A DNA stretch of 64,000 bases. It comes from Antilocapra americana. Its lineage: Eukaryota; Chordata; Mammalia; Artiodactyla; Antilocapridae. Under the pieces are notes generated by a model. The model searched no databases, was not told the DNA's origin, and saw only the letters and a program-made list of their open reading frames with translations. The position numbers were made by a program, and so were the translations under genes. Where the stretch lies: contig ML661885.1 of NCBI GenBank assembly GCA_007570785.1, positions 20,154,883-20,218,882 on the forward strand. The letters run 5' to 3'. Below, piece after piece: positions 44,291 through 55,965 of this stretch (positions are counted from its first letter, which is position 1; the number at the start of each line of letters is the position of its first letter).

Positions 44291-44929
44291 TCCATTTAGC
44301 TATTTTTATTTAAAAATAATAAATTTTTTCATAGTCTTTAACTATAAATATTGGAATTGTCTGTGAAACTTATAAACATATGAATTCTAATAAAGCATAG
44401 GAATTCTAATATATTTATACTATCTATGCTGGACTTTACATAATAGCTCACAGGTAACCTTCATTATTAAGTATTTTTAAATGCATGGAATAGGAAACAA
44501 TACAGAAACTAATAAATTAAAATTGTTTTTTGTAGTATGTTAAGTGATAAGAGAATGTTAAATAATACACAACACATTTTATAGCTTGGTTTTCAGTGTC
44601 ATATACATAGAGAAAAAAGACCTAAAGAAAATTTTAAAAATCATTTATCAATGGTTAATTAAAGAAACAGAGTCAGGGTGACTCTTACTGCCTTTTAATC
44701 TCTTTCTGTATTTCTAAATTCATTGCAATATATATGCATCACTTTGGAACTGTTTAAGAAGAAATATGCCAGCTTGGATAATTTTTTTTTTTAATATTTA
44801 AACATTGTCAAGTATTGTTAAAATGTTCAAGTTTTACAGAGCTCTCTGGAAGACCTAGGTTGGTCATAAAAATACTGAATGTATTAGAGGAGGGGGAGAT
44901 TTCCCTCATCCTGAAATAATAATGATAAA
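44291..44929. other. No gene seen; AT-rich
   Basis: Unassigned; T run near 44782-44793. Confidence 0.45.
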
Positions 44930-45180
44930 TAATATTTTTAAAGCATTAAATAATTTTCAAAACATTTTTTACATACATATTCTCTTCAGACCACCCTAAT
45001 TCTCTAGAGTTGGTAGAAAAAGGATTATACTCATTTAGAAGAGGGTGTGGGAGGGAGTTAAAGTTCATGAAATTTAGCAAATTGCCCAATTAAAAAGTGC
45101 ACAGTTATTAAGTATCAGGACCAGATTTCAAACCTGTTTCATGCCATGGCCAAAACAGGGCTTTCTTCTGTGCTGTAGGA
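44930..45180 (-). mobile_element. MIR SINE remnant
   Basis: Reverse MIR core: 'agcaaattgcccaattaaaa', 'accagatttcaaacctg' and following, in the expected order. Confidence 0.6.
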
Positions 45181-45522
45181 ACTGGACTCGTTTAAGAGGT
45201 AAGTACGAGAGTGGAAATAGACCTGAATCGTGTTCTAGTTAGCCCAGAGACCTCACTGGAGCCTGAAGCAGGAAAACTTACAGGAATTTCTTTGTTCAAT
45301 CCAAAGAAATGGTCGTATTAGATAAGTCCTTAGGTTTAATTTTTTTAAATAATCTATATTGTTTTTCACCCTTTCCCATTTGTGTATCTTGTGTCTATAA
45401 GCTTCTCCAGAAAACAATGCCTCTTACCTAAAGGACTGCATTGCTTAATGAACAAACATTGACAGTGATGAGCTGAGTTAAGTAACATACCAGTCTAGTT
45501 TGCATTGACATAATGTTAACAT
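45181..45522. other. No gene seen
   Basis: Short unassigned stretch between MIR and Bov-tA. Confidence 0.45.
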
Positions 45523-45722
45523 TGGTATCTTTCCTAATGGCTCAGATAGTAAAGAATCTGCCTGCAATGCAGGAGACCCAGGTTCAATCCCAGAGTTGTG
45601 AAGATTTCCTAGAGAAGGAAATGGCAATCTGCCCCAGTATTCTTGCCGGGAAACTCATAGATGGAGGAGCCCATGAAGTTCCAAAAAGAGTTGAACACGA
45701 GTGAGCAACTAAACAACAACAA
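45523..45722 (+). mobile_element. Bov-tA SINE
   Basis: Plus-strand Bov-tA, from 'tctttcctaatggctcag' to a CAA-rich tail. The GGGCTACAGTCC region is shortened. Confidence 0.9.
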
Positions 45723-46461
45723 CATCATCTAAAATTCATACAGCATTCTCTCCTATAACTATGTTGGTCAATTGAAATGTATGTCACTAAGTTTCTGTGT
45801 CTGGGTGTTAGTCATTCAGTCACTAAGTTTCTATTAAGCATAGTTTAAATAGATCTTTATGAGATCTGCCTTGGCATTTTTATGCTCCTGAAATATTATC
45901 ACTATAACCTGCTTTTTAAAATAGTCTTGACACCTCCTGAATACTCTTTCACCTCCTACAGAAAGCAAGAAAAAGAAAGCATTTATGTTTTTAATTTCAG
46001 TGAAAGGTTCTTGATTTAAGAATTAGTCATTTACTGTCATTTGAATTTCAAGTGTGCTGAAAGTAGTTGGAGTTCTTTCTGTATGAATTCTCCGGAGTTT
46101 TCACATATATCATCATTAATTTCATCTTTCACTTGGGATTGGTAAGATAAAAAGTTTATTTACTATTTCTTAGTTTTCTTCAGTTCAAATTATTCAGTGC
46201 CTTTTCAAAAATAAAATTATAGTCTTATACTGTTCATTGACAACAGATAATGTCAAGAAATTTTGATTCTTTTATTCAGTTAAACAAAATGAGGAAGTAA
46301 AGAAATAATTACTGTAACAACTGGTTTTTCTCCATTTAGTTAAACATATTTTTTAGATTCTGAGACTATAAATCCTAATACTAAATGTTATATATACAAA
46401 GAAGTGAAAAATAATACTTACTATGATTTTTCTATCCTAAATACCTGTTTACAACCAATGA
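45723..46461. other. No gene seen
   Basis: Unassigned AT-rich sequence. Confidence 0.45.
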
Positions 46462-46600
46462 GAAGAACTTCCCTGGCAGTCCAGTAAGACTTCGCCTTCC
46501 AATGTGGGTTTAATTCCTGCTAGGAATTGAATCCTAGATAAGCTAGGATCCAATCTGCCTCTCAGCCAAAAAGCCCGAACATAAAATAGAAGCAGTATTG
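46462..46600 (+). mobile_element. CHR-type SINE remnant
   Basis: Plus-strand CHR head 'acttccctggcagtccag', followed by diverged body ending near 'cagccaaaaagcccg'. Confidence 0.65.
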
Positions 46601-46629
46601 CACCAAATTCAAAAAAAGACTGGTCTGTG

Positions 46630-46639
<10 letters not shown>

Positions 46640-46663
<24 letters not shown>

Positions 46664-46767
46664 TATANNNNNNNNNNNNNNNNNNNNNNNNNNNNNNNNN
46701 NNNNNNNNNNNNNNNNNNNNNNNNNNNNNNNNNNNNNNNNNNNNNNNNNNNNNNNNNNNNNNNNNNN
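46640..46767. other. (TA)n microsatellite running into a 100-N gap
   Basis: A TA run at about 46641-46667 continues directly into 100 N (46668-46767). A 100-base gap is a usual placeholder for unknown length, so the TA array may be long. Confidence 0.95.
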
Positions 46768-47923
46768 AGGCATGGCAAAATTAAATTATTCATAGTCATA
46801 CAGCTAGTATGGTACAGATAAGTATTTAAAATCAAGTCTCTGTTTTTGTGAGACTCCACATTCCCAACCCCTAGAATGAATATAAGGGTTTGATACCTAC
46901 TATTTGTCATATGCCCATTAACTAGCTTTGTGGAAAGAGGTGAGGGGGGAGGGAGGGGGGAGGGAAAGAGGAAAAGAAGGAAGAATAGAGGGTGGCAGAA
47001 GAATTGTCAAAATTTTGCCAGCTTGTAGATACTGTGTGTTATATCTTATAATAAGGTTCAAATTAAGGACTTGAAGAGATTTACATAGAATAAATAATTT
47101 AAAATTTCCTCAAGGGAAGTTTCTGGTAATATCAAATGGAGACAGCAAGTTAATTTCTATCTAATTCTAATCATAATTAAAATGCTATGGCAGGCACAGT
47201 TTTGGAACAAAACAGTTCTGGTAATTCTCATAGTAATAATTCTACCTTTTCTTAAGTTTATTATCTTTTTTCCCACATTTAACATTCTCAGCTTACTTAA
47301 TTTTAATACCTACCCTTTTTCAAAAGTACATAAATTCTGATTAGGCTTAAATCATCGGAAAATTGAAGAAGTTTAAAGCCTGTAAAAGAGGGAAAGCACC
47401 CTTTTCGCACTCCTAAGTCCAGCTCTGTCCATTTCTATCAGAGCTATTCCACCAAGAAAGGAGGAATTACTCTGATTGGTCAGATTTATTTGAGGACTCA
47501 CTGAACATACTGTTCATTCACTGTTACATATGGTCACTGTGTTTAGTTAAAGGTACACAGCAGCAGTTCCCACATTCTTTTCTTGTCTGTTACCTGGTTT
47601 TATTACAGCAGGTGAGTGGAGTGAAGATCCTCAGAACAGAGGCCTCTGTTTTGTTTCATGCGCTAGGGTGGGCTTTATCTAGCAGAAAGGTGAGCATCTC
47701 TATGTTTCACTGGCCATTTCCATGCAGATGAGTCAAGCTCTATTTGGAGCCTAGAAAATCTTGCATGCTCTCTTATCAACTTCTTCTTTCAGTGTATACT
47801 CAGAAAATGATAACATGCCCTGGGGTAAGCTTTTACCTCAGCTCTGACTCAAGGTTATCAGGAATTCCAAATTTCTGACATGTTCTGTATCTTAATCAAC
47901 AGGTAATTTGTACATATTCCCAT
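46768..47923. other. No gene seen; purine-rich block at the start
   Basis: Unassigned apart from a G/A-rich block at about 46935-46995 that includes the G-quadruplex motif listed separately. Confidence 0.45.
46944..46964 (+). repeat. G-quadruplex motif
   Basis: Four G-tracts (6, 3, 6 and 3 G) separated by single A residues. This matches the G3+N1-7 quadruplex pattern with minimal loops. Confidence 0.85.
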
Positions 47924-48115
47924 GCACTTGTGGCTCAGTGGGTAAAGAATCCACCTGCATTGCAGGAGATGCAGGAGACTAGGGTTCAATACCTGGATAG
48001 GGAAGATTCCCTAGAGGAGTGCATGGCAACCCATTCCAGTATTGCGCAGAAAATTCCATGGACAGGGGAGCCTCATGGGCTACCATTCATGGGGTTGCAA
48101 AGAGTCAGACATGAC
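47924..48115 (+). mobile_element. Bov-tA SINE
   Basis: Plus-strand Bov-tA starting just inside the head ('cacttgtggctcagtggg') and ending 'gagtcagacatgac'. It carries an extra 'aggagatgc'-type duplication in the head. Confidence 0.9.
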
Positions 48116-48184
48116 ACTTTTACACTACTCATGCAGCTGGAACCTATATCTGTGTGTATGTGCTTCAAGCTAGGATGACTGTAG

Positions 48185-48238
48185 ATTTAATTTTAATTTT
48201 ATTATTTATTTAATTATTATTTAATTTTAATTTTATTA
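48185..48238. repeat. 20-bp direct repeat in a pure A/T tract
   Basis: 'atttaattttaattttatta' occurs exactly at 48185-48204 and 48219-48238. The intervening 14 bases are also A/T only. Confidence 0.95.
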
Positions 48239-48300
48239 AACATTTCTTATGTGGCAGGCACTGTTCTAGGTACTCTTGATAAAGTGTTAAACTGAGCACT
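48236..48300 (-). mobile_element. MIR SINE tail remnant
   Basis: 'tgtggcaggcactgttctag' is the reverse MIR end motif. Confidence 0.6.
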
Positions 48301-48500
48301 TATAATCAACAGTCTCAGAAAGGGTACTTAACATTAAAATCGAAACAAGGAAGAGGTACAGAAATCATACACAAAAAACAACAAAAAGAAGTCGGTTTAA
48401 TATGCATGGTTGGCATTTTGGGGGTAAAAGGCATCTAACACAAGGAGTTTTATAAGATTAACGATAAATAGTAATTGTCATTAATCTTGTAAATGATTAA

Positions 48501-48557
48501 TGGGCTACAGTCCATGGGGTTGCAAAGAGTTGGACATGACTTAGCAACTAAACACCA
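48501..48557 (+). mobile_element. Bov-tA 3'-end fragment (57 bp)
   Basis: Only the last part of a Bov SINE: 'gggctacagtccatggggtt' to 'gacttagcaactaaac'. This is an ordinary 5' truncation. Confidence 0.9.
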
Positions 48558-50244
48558 AGGATGTCAATGTAGTGACCTTTTGCTCTTTATTCTTCAGGTG
48601 GCATTGATCCTGTGCAATCAGAAGTAAGAGGGAATTACGGACCATTCATATCATAATTAAATGTAGATCGAGACACGCTGATTAAATGTAAATGTAGATT
48701 GAGCCTGGTTGAATCAGAGGTAGTGCAAGAATGTTCTTTGGAATTTTTCCTTGATGAACATCATTATCTATCCTTGAGTTACGATGATAGAAGCCAGTGA
48801 GTAATTTATCAGTTTGGTTCCCTATGGGAACTAAGTTGAATGATGTTTTCTCCTTTAGTCATTGACTTTCTACAGAGATAGCAGAGGCACTTCAAGTTAC
48901 CCAGACAAAAAATCTACCAGTAAACAGCCGTGATGGTAGATGTGTGTTATTTCCAGCCATGGGCTTGAGAATATTGGTGAGCTGTATTTTGACTACTTGT
49001 CAAACATTCTGACATATTGGAACAGAAAGTGCTATTTAAAGATATAAGTTTTTATTGAATTGCTATTAGTCATCTTTATGAGGAAGTGACCTATTAAGTA
49101 GTAGATCTGAGTATAGGAGACCTGCCATGAAATAAGATTGATTTCTGCTAAAGAGACCTTAAAGTCACTACATGTTTAAATTTGTGGTTTTTCTTCAATC
49201 ATTTGTAAATTACCACAGAAAAATGCTATATCAAAAGCGATCAGAATTTAGTTTCCAGTGTACTTGCCTGGGCATTCTCTCTCTCTCCCTCTCTTCCTCT
49301 CTCAGACCCAGCCGAAGAGCAATGTGGGGTCTCAAGCTTTCGTGAGAATCGGAAGGCATGACACAACAGTGATTTCCGAAGGCTCAGCTGGGAATTTGCA
49401 TTTCTAACAAGTTTCTAGGAGAAACTTCTGCTGCTGTTACATATTTGATGAACCATTGCTCAAGTAAAAAGAATGGGAATTTAAGAAGCAGAAAGATTGA
49501 GGGCTGTGAAAAGCTGCCTTTGTTCTGGGTCACCAAGCTGTCCTAACTCTGGGGAAGATCACCACGACTGCCCCAGGGAGCTCATTGAAAGTAAATGGCC
49601 TGCCTCTGATTGGAGGCTGAGGGCAGCAGGAGAGAACACTCCTGACCTTCCTTTCCCTTCTTAAACCCAGGTTACCAGTTAATGGACCATTTAACCTCTC
49701 TTTGCTCCATTCTTTCTCAGATTCAAAGTGGTAATGGTAATTTCTTTTCCCTGTGATTAAAAAACAAGACAAAACAAAAATCTCAATGGTGCTTTCCCTA
49801 CGTGAAAAATTCCTTTGGATTAATCCATCTATTAGTCACTCTGATGTAGGATGGAAGAAATTTAGCAAAATTTCTCTCACTCTATAAAGTTTTAGGTTTT
49901 AAGTTTAACTCTTTAGCAAAAGTTACCAAGTATTTATTCTCCAGTATTCTCCTGGGGCTAGCTATTTCCTTGACTCTAAGACTGGGGAGCCATAAGGGAA
50001 CAAATAGCGAAAGAGACTCTAAATAACCCTGTCTAATCCACACCACTTTCATCACCAGCTCTCCACTTAATCCACTGCTCTTCTCACTCTTTCCACACGG
50101 GGAACACCAGCCTCTTTGTGCTTTCAATACTCTCAACATCCTCTCACCCCAAGGCATTTATAATTTCATCTTCTGGAAATGTTTAAGTAATCCACACACA
50201 CATACATAGATTATGATACTAGAGGGTATGATAATAGACAGGTT
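48558..50244. other. No gene seen
   Basis: About 1.7 kb unassigned. A CT-rich run lies at about 49278-49306. Minus-strand open frames at 49530-49772 and 49882-50157 have no motif I recognise. Confidence 0.45.
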
Positions 50245-50560
50245 ATGACTACCTTGATGTCTTTGCTCAGATGTCACCATATGAGTGAGGCCTTGATCAC
50301 CCTATAAAAAATAACTTTTGTGCATTGCCATGCAGGTGCACATATTAACCCACACATGCTCTATTCCATCCCTGATTTGTTTTTCTCCGTATGTTTGGTC
50401 CCATCTGCCAAACAGTATATTTTGGTGTTGGTTTATTTTCTGTCTCTTCCCTAGGTAGAATGCAGATTTCAGGAGGGTGGAGTCTTGAATGTTTTCATTG
50501 CAGAACCTACAATAATCAGTGATACATAAAAGTCACTAAGTAAATATTTATAGGATGAAA
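50245..50560 (+). mobile_element. L2 LINE 3' end
   Basis: 'tttgctcagatgtcaccata', 'gtgaggccttgatcaccc' and the end 'aagtaaatatttataggatg' follow L2 3' order. Confidence 0.75.
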
Positions 50561-50682
50561 AAAGAAGAAAGGTGATATATCCTTACTATAGATTATCCAT
50601 GAAAATTTTGGCATTTATTTGCATTACTTGCTCAAAGGATGTTGTACTTGTCATACTTAACTATTGGCAGTTCTTTTATGAT

Positions 50683-51168
50683 CAACCTGGACAGCATATT
50701 AAAAAGCAGAGATGTTACTTTGTCAACAAAGGTCTGCCTAGTCAAGGCTATGGTTTTTCCAGTGGTCGTGTATGGATGTGAGAGTTGGACTGTGAAGAAA
50801 GCTGAGTGCTGAAGAATTGATGCTTTTGAACTGTGGTGTTGGAGAAGACTCTTGAGAGTCCCTTGGACTGCAAGGAGATCCAACCAGTCCATCCTGAAGG
50901 AGATCAGTCCTGGGTGTTCATGGAAGGACTGATGTTGAAGCTGAAACTCCAAGGGCTGACTCATTTGAAAAGACCCTGATGCTAGGAAAGATTGAGGGCG
51001 GAAGGAGAAGGGGACGACGAAGAATGAGATGGTCGGATGGCATCACCAACTTGATGGACATAGGTTTGAGTGGACCCTGGGAGTTGGTGATGGACAGGGA
51101 GGCCTGGCGTGCTGTGGTTCATGGGGTCGCAAAGAGACACGACTGAGCGACTGAACTGAACTGAACTT
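50683..51168 (+). mobile_element. BovB 3'-end fragment
   Basis: Plus-strand 5'-truncated BovB, from 'caacctggacagcatatt' to the ACTGAA repeat. A short deletion removes the TTTGGCCACCTCATG region near 50950. Confidence 0.92.
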
Positions 51169-51179
51169 AGAACCACTAT

Positions 51180-51530
51180 TGTTCTTTATGCTCTTTAAAT
51201 CATGCTGTAGCCTCTGCCTAGAATATTCACTTCTAAAACTTTTTTTTTGTCTTTTACATTTATGCTTTTTCTCCAAAACACATATCAGGTGTCCTGTTCT
51301 TCAAAAGTATTTAAGATAAACTCCGTTTTTCGCTGTGCCCTCCTTCCCACCCTGGTTCCCTCTCCTGGTACTTATCTAGTAGTTGTGTTATACTATTCGG
51401 TCCAGTTGAAACTCTTTCCAGTTAACCACTACCACTTGAAAGCTGAGACAGCTTCTGACGTCAAAAGCACAATGTTCGAATGCCTGGCATATGACAACGC
51501 CTCGTAAATGTTCAGTAGACGGACAATAAT
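51180..51530 (+). mobile_element. L2 LINE 3' end, diverged
   Basis: 'gcctctgcctagaatattc' and the ending 'gcctggcatatgacaac' plus 'cgtaaatgttcagtag' follow L2 3' order. Confidence 0.55.
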
Positions 51531-51757
51531 CCACTTTAATCTTTTTCTTATCATAAGAAGCTACTCTTCATTTCTCTAAACTTCTAAACTTCCCCTGAGG
51601 GATATGAGAGTAATGGTAATGAAAATACTTAACAATATTAAATAAAAGGCAATAAAATAATAAAATATTAAGTAAATATAATAAAAATCAAGAGAATGGG
51701 CATTTATGATAACTAACTTGAAGATCAGCCAAGTAAAAACTGGAATAGTTCTCCAGA

Positions 51758-51905
51758 CTATCCCTGGGTGGGGAAGGTTCCCTGGAGGAGAGAATGGCAA
51801 CCCACTCCAGTATTCTTGCCTGAAGAATCCCATGGACAGAGGAGCCTGGTGGGCTGTCGTCCATGGAATCACAAAGAGTCAGACATGACTGAGTGATTAA
51901 CGCAC
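51758..51905 (+). mobile_element. Bov-tA SINE, head-truncated
   Basis: Starts in the middle ('ctatccctgggtggggaag') and runs to 'gacatgactgagtgatta', so the tRNA head is missing. Confidence 0.9.
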
Positions 51906-52732
51906 ACTCTCACAGGCATTGCGGTTTCAACAGAGGAATTTCAACCTAGGAATTCACCATACGAAACATTCAGAACACAGCAGATCTTTAGGAGTCAAAG
52001 CTTGTTCTAAACTTTATAGCCATGGAGACTGGTAGAATTTGGAGATGTTAAGACAGTGTATGTGACTGAGATTTGCATGTTTAAAGATGATAAAGACCCA
52101 TCGTAGCAGAAAGATCCTACACACAACTGAGAAAAAAACCACTGGGCATTGTGAATGAGTGTATGCCTTGGCAGAAAGGTGTTACATCTGTTCTTCCTAC
52201 ATCTGTGACTGAATTATGCATGATAGTACAAGAGGACTTTAAAATATGAGCAATTGGAAGCAAGAATAATAAGGGAGTGCACAGAAATGCAGTGAGTGAG
52301 TATTGAAAGGCAGAAGTGGTGTACTGGTAGGTTTGGAAATCAACTGTGAGTACTTTAAGTTGATTGGATGTAACATAGAAAATGTACAAGAAAAAGTTGG
52401 TGAGATCAAATTAATAGGCAAAATAAACAGTTTCCTTGACTAACATTTTTGCTGTATCAAAGTATGAATAAAAAGCAGCACGTAAAGGATTGAGAAAATG
52501 AGTGTAATAATTCCTTTGTCACATGACTAGGTCTAAGGTGAAAATTAGAACTCTATCTCAATGTAAGGAGGGAATCATTGTTAGGAAATAGCATTTAAAT
52601 TGAACAAGAAACAGGATACTCAGGCATGATCCAGAGATAAGAACTTGCATCCCATATTCATAATCTATGGTGTACAATTGTCGAACAATAATCAGTATGG
52701 AGTCTGCAAAGAATAAACTTTGATTTGGGAGC
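51906..52732. other. No gene seen
   Basis: Unassigned. Overlapping minus-strand open frames at 52117-52421 have no recognisable motif. Confidence 0.45.
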
Positions 52733-52932
52733 TGGTCTTCCCTGGTGGCTCTGTGGTAAAGAGCAGTGCAGGAGATATGAGTTCCATCCCTCGGTTGGGA
52801 AGATCCTCTGGATAGGGAAATGGCAACCCATTCCAGTATTCTTGCCTGGGAAATCGCCATGGACAGAGGAGCCTGGCGGGCTAGAATCCTTAGGGTCACA
52901 AAGAGTCAGACATAACTCACTGACTGAACAAC
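52733..52932 (+). mobile_element. Bov-tA SINE
   Basis: Plus-strand Bov-tA, from 'cttccctggtggctctgtgg' to a CAACAGCAA tail. A small head deletion is seen near 52767. Confidence 0.9.
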
Positions 52933-53401
52933 AGCAAGAATTGTACTTCTGGAGACACAGATTCAGGTAAAATCTAAAGAGTGCTCTGTAGAAAAGAAAG
53001 AGTCATTGCTTATAAAGATAAAAGGTACAAGGTTGTTAAAGCTGTCTGGCAGGAATTATGATTGACGCAGGAAAGGAAATATTTGTCCTTAAGGGATTCT
53101 CTGTCACAAGTTTTTAGGGTAAGGGTTTGATAAGTATCTTGAGTTTCTGGAACCTGCTCTGGATGCTTACGTCAAAACAATAAGTGATCAAAGTTCAGAG
53201 TCCACGTCAGCTGAGATGTGCTAAGTCACACTTCCTCCGTGGCCTCCTCAGAGGCTCCATTTGAGAGAACTCTCCTAGCAATACTGACTCCATTTTGATT
53301 TTTGTTTTACACAACTTACCTTCATTCCTCAAATCTGTTTGGAACTGATAAGCATATTCTTGTCATAGTACTTACTGTCTCTCACTGCATTAAAATGTAC
53401 A
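52933..53401. other. No gene seen
   Basis: Unassigned sequence between two Bov-tA copies of opposite orientation. Confidence 0.45.
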
Positions 53402-53612
53402 ATCACTGTTAATCGCTTGGTCGTGTCTAACTTTCTGCAACTCCGGGGACTGTGGCCAGTCAGGCGCCTCTATCCACGAAATTCTCCAGGCAAGAATACT
53501 GGAATGGGTTGCCATTCCTTTCTCTAGGGGAATCTTGCTCACCCAGGGATTGAACCTGGATCTCCTGCATTACAGGCAGATTGTTTACCATCTGAGCCAC
53601 CAGGGAAGCCCT
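53402..53612 (-). mobile_element. Bov-tA SINE
   Basis: Reverse full-length Bov-tA, from 'aatcgcttggtcgtgtc' to 'gagccaccagggaagccc'. Confidence 0.92.
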
Positions 53613-53640
53613 GTCTATATACTATACTGTATCTAGAAGT

Positions 53641-53676
53641 GTATGTATGTATATATATATATATATTTTTTTTTTA
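53641..53676. repeat. (TATG)n/(TA)n/T-run
   Basis: TATG units, a TA run, then T10, close to the head of the preceding SINE. Confidence 0.9.
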
Positions 53677-55239
53677 AATGTGTACTTTTTGTAAAAGCTT
53701 TGTGAAATAGCAGCTAAATTGTACTCAAATATAATTTTCCTTAACATTGACTTAAATGTTCACTATAGTTCATGTTTTTTTCCAATTAGTCCAGAATTAT
53801 CAAATTAGAGAATTAGCATTTCGAGACTGATTTTTACTGACTTTAACTCCCATGTTCCTAATGAATAAACTAAGATTTTTTTATTCTTAATATTTTCTGA
53901 CCAGTCAAAATTTGGATTGTTTCAAATGATTCTTCTCCCATCTCCACCAGAAATTTAGCTTTCTCTTTCTCTAGTGTAAGAAAAGCTTGTCTGCTTCATA
54001 CATTAATGTTACTTTCTGATTATTATTTTACAATCTCTGTATTCCTCTAATTTTAATTTAATGTTAGAAACTAATGTTGGCCCTTTCTCTAGTCAAGTCA
54101 GTCCTGTAGCTTCCAGAACCAGTGCCTATGTATACATTTCTAAATGACGTCAACTCTCTCTAGTTCACCAAGCTCTCTAGTTTTTATACTTTTATCACCT
54201 ATCTTCAGCTATACTATGACCTTATTTCTCATTCACATTTCAAAATTAAACTTTCAGAACTCCATTGCAACAATGATCAGTGGTGGTCAAATGAACTTGT
54301 AAAAGATAACCAAAAGTTAAAGTAGTATAACCATTAGCAATACAAAAGTCCAACTACTGTCTGTTCTGCAAATTAATAGATAGTTAATACTAAAATTTGT
54401 TGTTTCACAATGGTAGTACGCTTCTTTCAGAAGTGCCACAGAAGAGCTTATGGGCCTTTTAGTGACTTCTCAGAAAACATGCTTACACACATACACCCAC
54501 ACAAGACATCCAGCGTGATTTCAAAGAGATTCTCAGAGACCCCGTACATCTGGAACACTTGGTAAGAACTCTGTTTCCAGACATTCTAAAATTTACAGCA
54601 ATGCAAAATTTGCAATAATGCAATCCAGAGAGTTGTGCACTCAGACCAAATGACTTATATCCCTTCCAGTATTATTTCTGCCAAATTGCCCCATCTTCTT
54701 TTGGCTTGCATAACAGACAGTTACAAGAATTTTTCATCTTCCATTGCATCTTTTTTAAAAAGAATATATAAACGCACGTAATGTCTTACATATTATTTCT
54801 TAGCGTTAACAAATACCTACCTGGTGTCCAGTATAGAGTTTCATGGACTACAGGCTAACTATTCTGTAAAGGATAAACTAGTTCTTTGTAAACTAGCCTG
54901 TTGATGTATTTATCAACGCTCTCTGTTTCACAGTTATTCTCTATTACCGTTTCATAAATTCTTTTGATGTCTCTTCTGTATCATTCATACTGAAGTGAAA
55001 CAAAGCAGGATGGTTTTGTTTTCTCCATACTTGGACAGAACTGTTAGAATGGAGGCTGAGAGGCTGAGAGGTGGCAGAATTGACAATCAAAATGAGAGAA
55101 CTCCTAAGTGGACATGGTTTTCCTACTTCAATTACCTGGGGGTTGTTTTCCAGTGCTAAAACTAGGATGTTCTGAATTTTTCTGTCCTGAAAGGAGTTAG
55201 TGTTTCCTTCAATTGCTATTATGTTTCCTCTAAAATTCC
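53677..55239. other. No gene seen; AT-rich
   Basis: About 1.6 kb unassigned. A 102-codon minus-strand frame at 54944-55252 has no recognisable domain. Confidence 0.45.
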
Positions 55240-55420
55240 TATGTAACTCCATTGACCACTGAATAAATCCAAAGTAAACTCCTTTGCCTGGCCCTCTAGA
55301 CCCTTCAGCTATTTAACCTATCACTACAGTTTCATCATCTCCCCTTTTCCTACATATAAGCCTATGCTGTCATCAACCTGCACAAACCTCTTTGCTTCCG
55401 TGCTGGCAAGTTTTTTTTAA
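55240..55420 (+). mobile_element. L2-like remnant
   Basis: 'aagtaaactcctttgcctgg' and 'aacctctttgcttccgtg' resemble a diverged part of the L2 3' region upstream of the piece at 55690. Confidence 0.45.
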
Positions 55421-55689
55421 ATCTCTGAGGCACTTTTTGTTCTGTTGATTATGCCAAGATTAGGCCGGGATTTGATTTTTTCAGATGTGATGCATATTAA
55501 CTCTACTTTACATGTATAACATGATTATATAGTTAATAAGTTAGACCAAGAGTAGTATTAAATGACACCTAATAGTGGCTATGATGTTATAAAACCAACA
55601 TATAAGTACATATATATGTGTTTTTTCATATATATTCATGTCTTTCAACACTAACCTCACCTTCTACATTCTCAAGACTTAAAATGTGC

Positions 55690-55965
55690 TTTACTTTTTA
55701 TTTTCTAGGCCAGTGCATGTGGTACTCTGTGCCTGGAACTCTCTTTTCTCTTTACTTCTACTTGCCACAACTTCCCCATGTAATAACCCTATTTGGAGAA
55801 AACTTTTTTCCATCCCTCTTATGGGTTCCCCAGTTCCCTGTTCTAAGCTCTGCTTATTCACAATGCATTGTAACCCCTTGTTTATTGTCTTAATTCATCA
55901 TTGTGTCACCAGTGCCTGTACAGCACCTAGCATATGGAAAGTACTTGAATGAATGAAAGTTGGTG
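55690..55965 (+). mobile_element. L2 LINE 3' end
   Basis: 'actctgtgcctggaactctc' to 'cctgtacagcacctagcata' and a GAATGAATGAA end follow L2 3' order. With the previous piece it may be one element. Confidence 0.7.

Noticed and set aside
46449..46910. Frames crossing the 100-N gap
   Set aside because: They are artefacts of the gap and the TA repeat.
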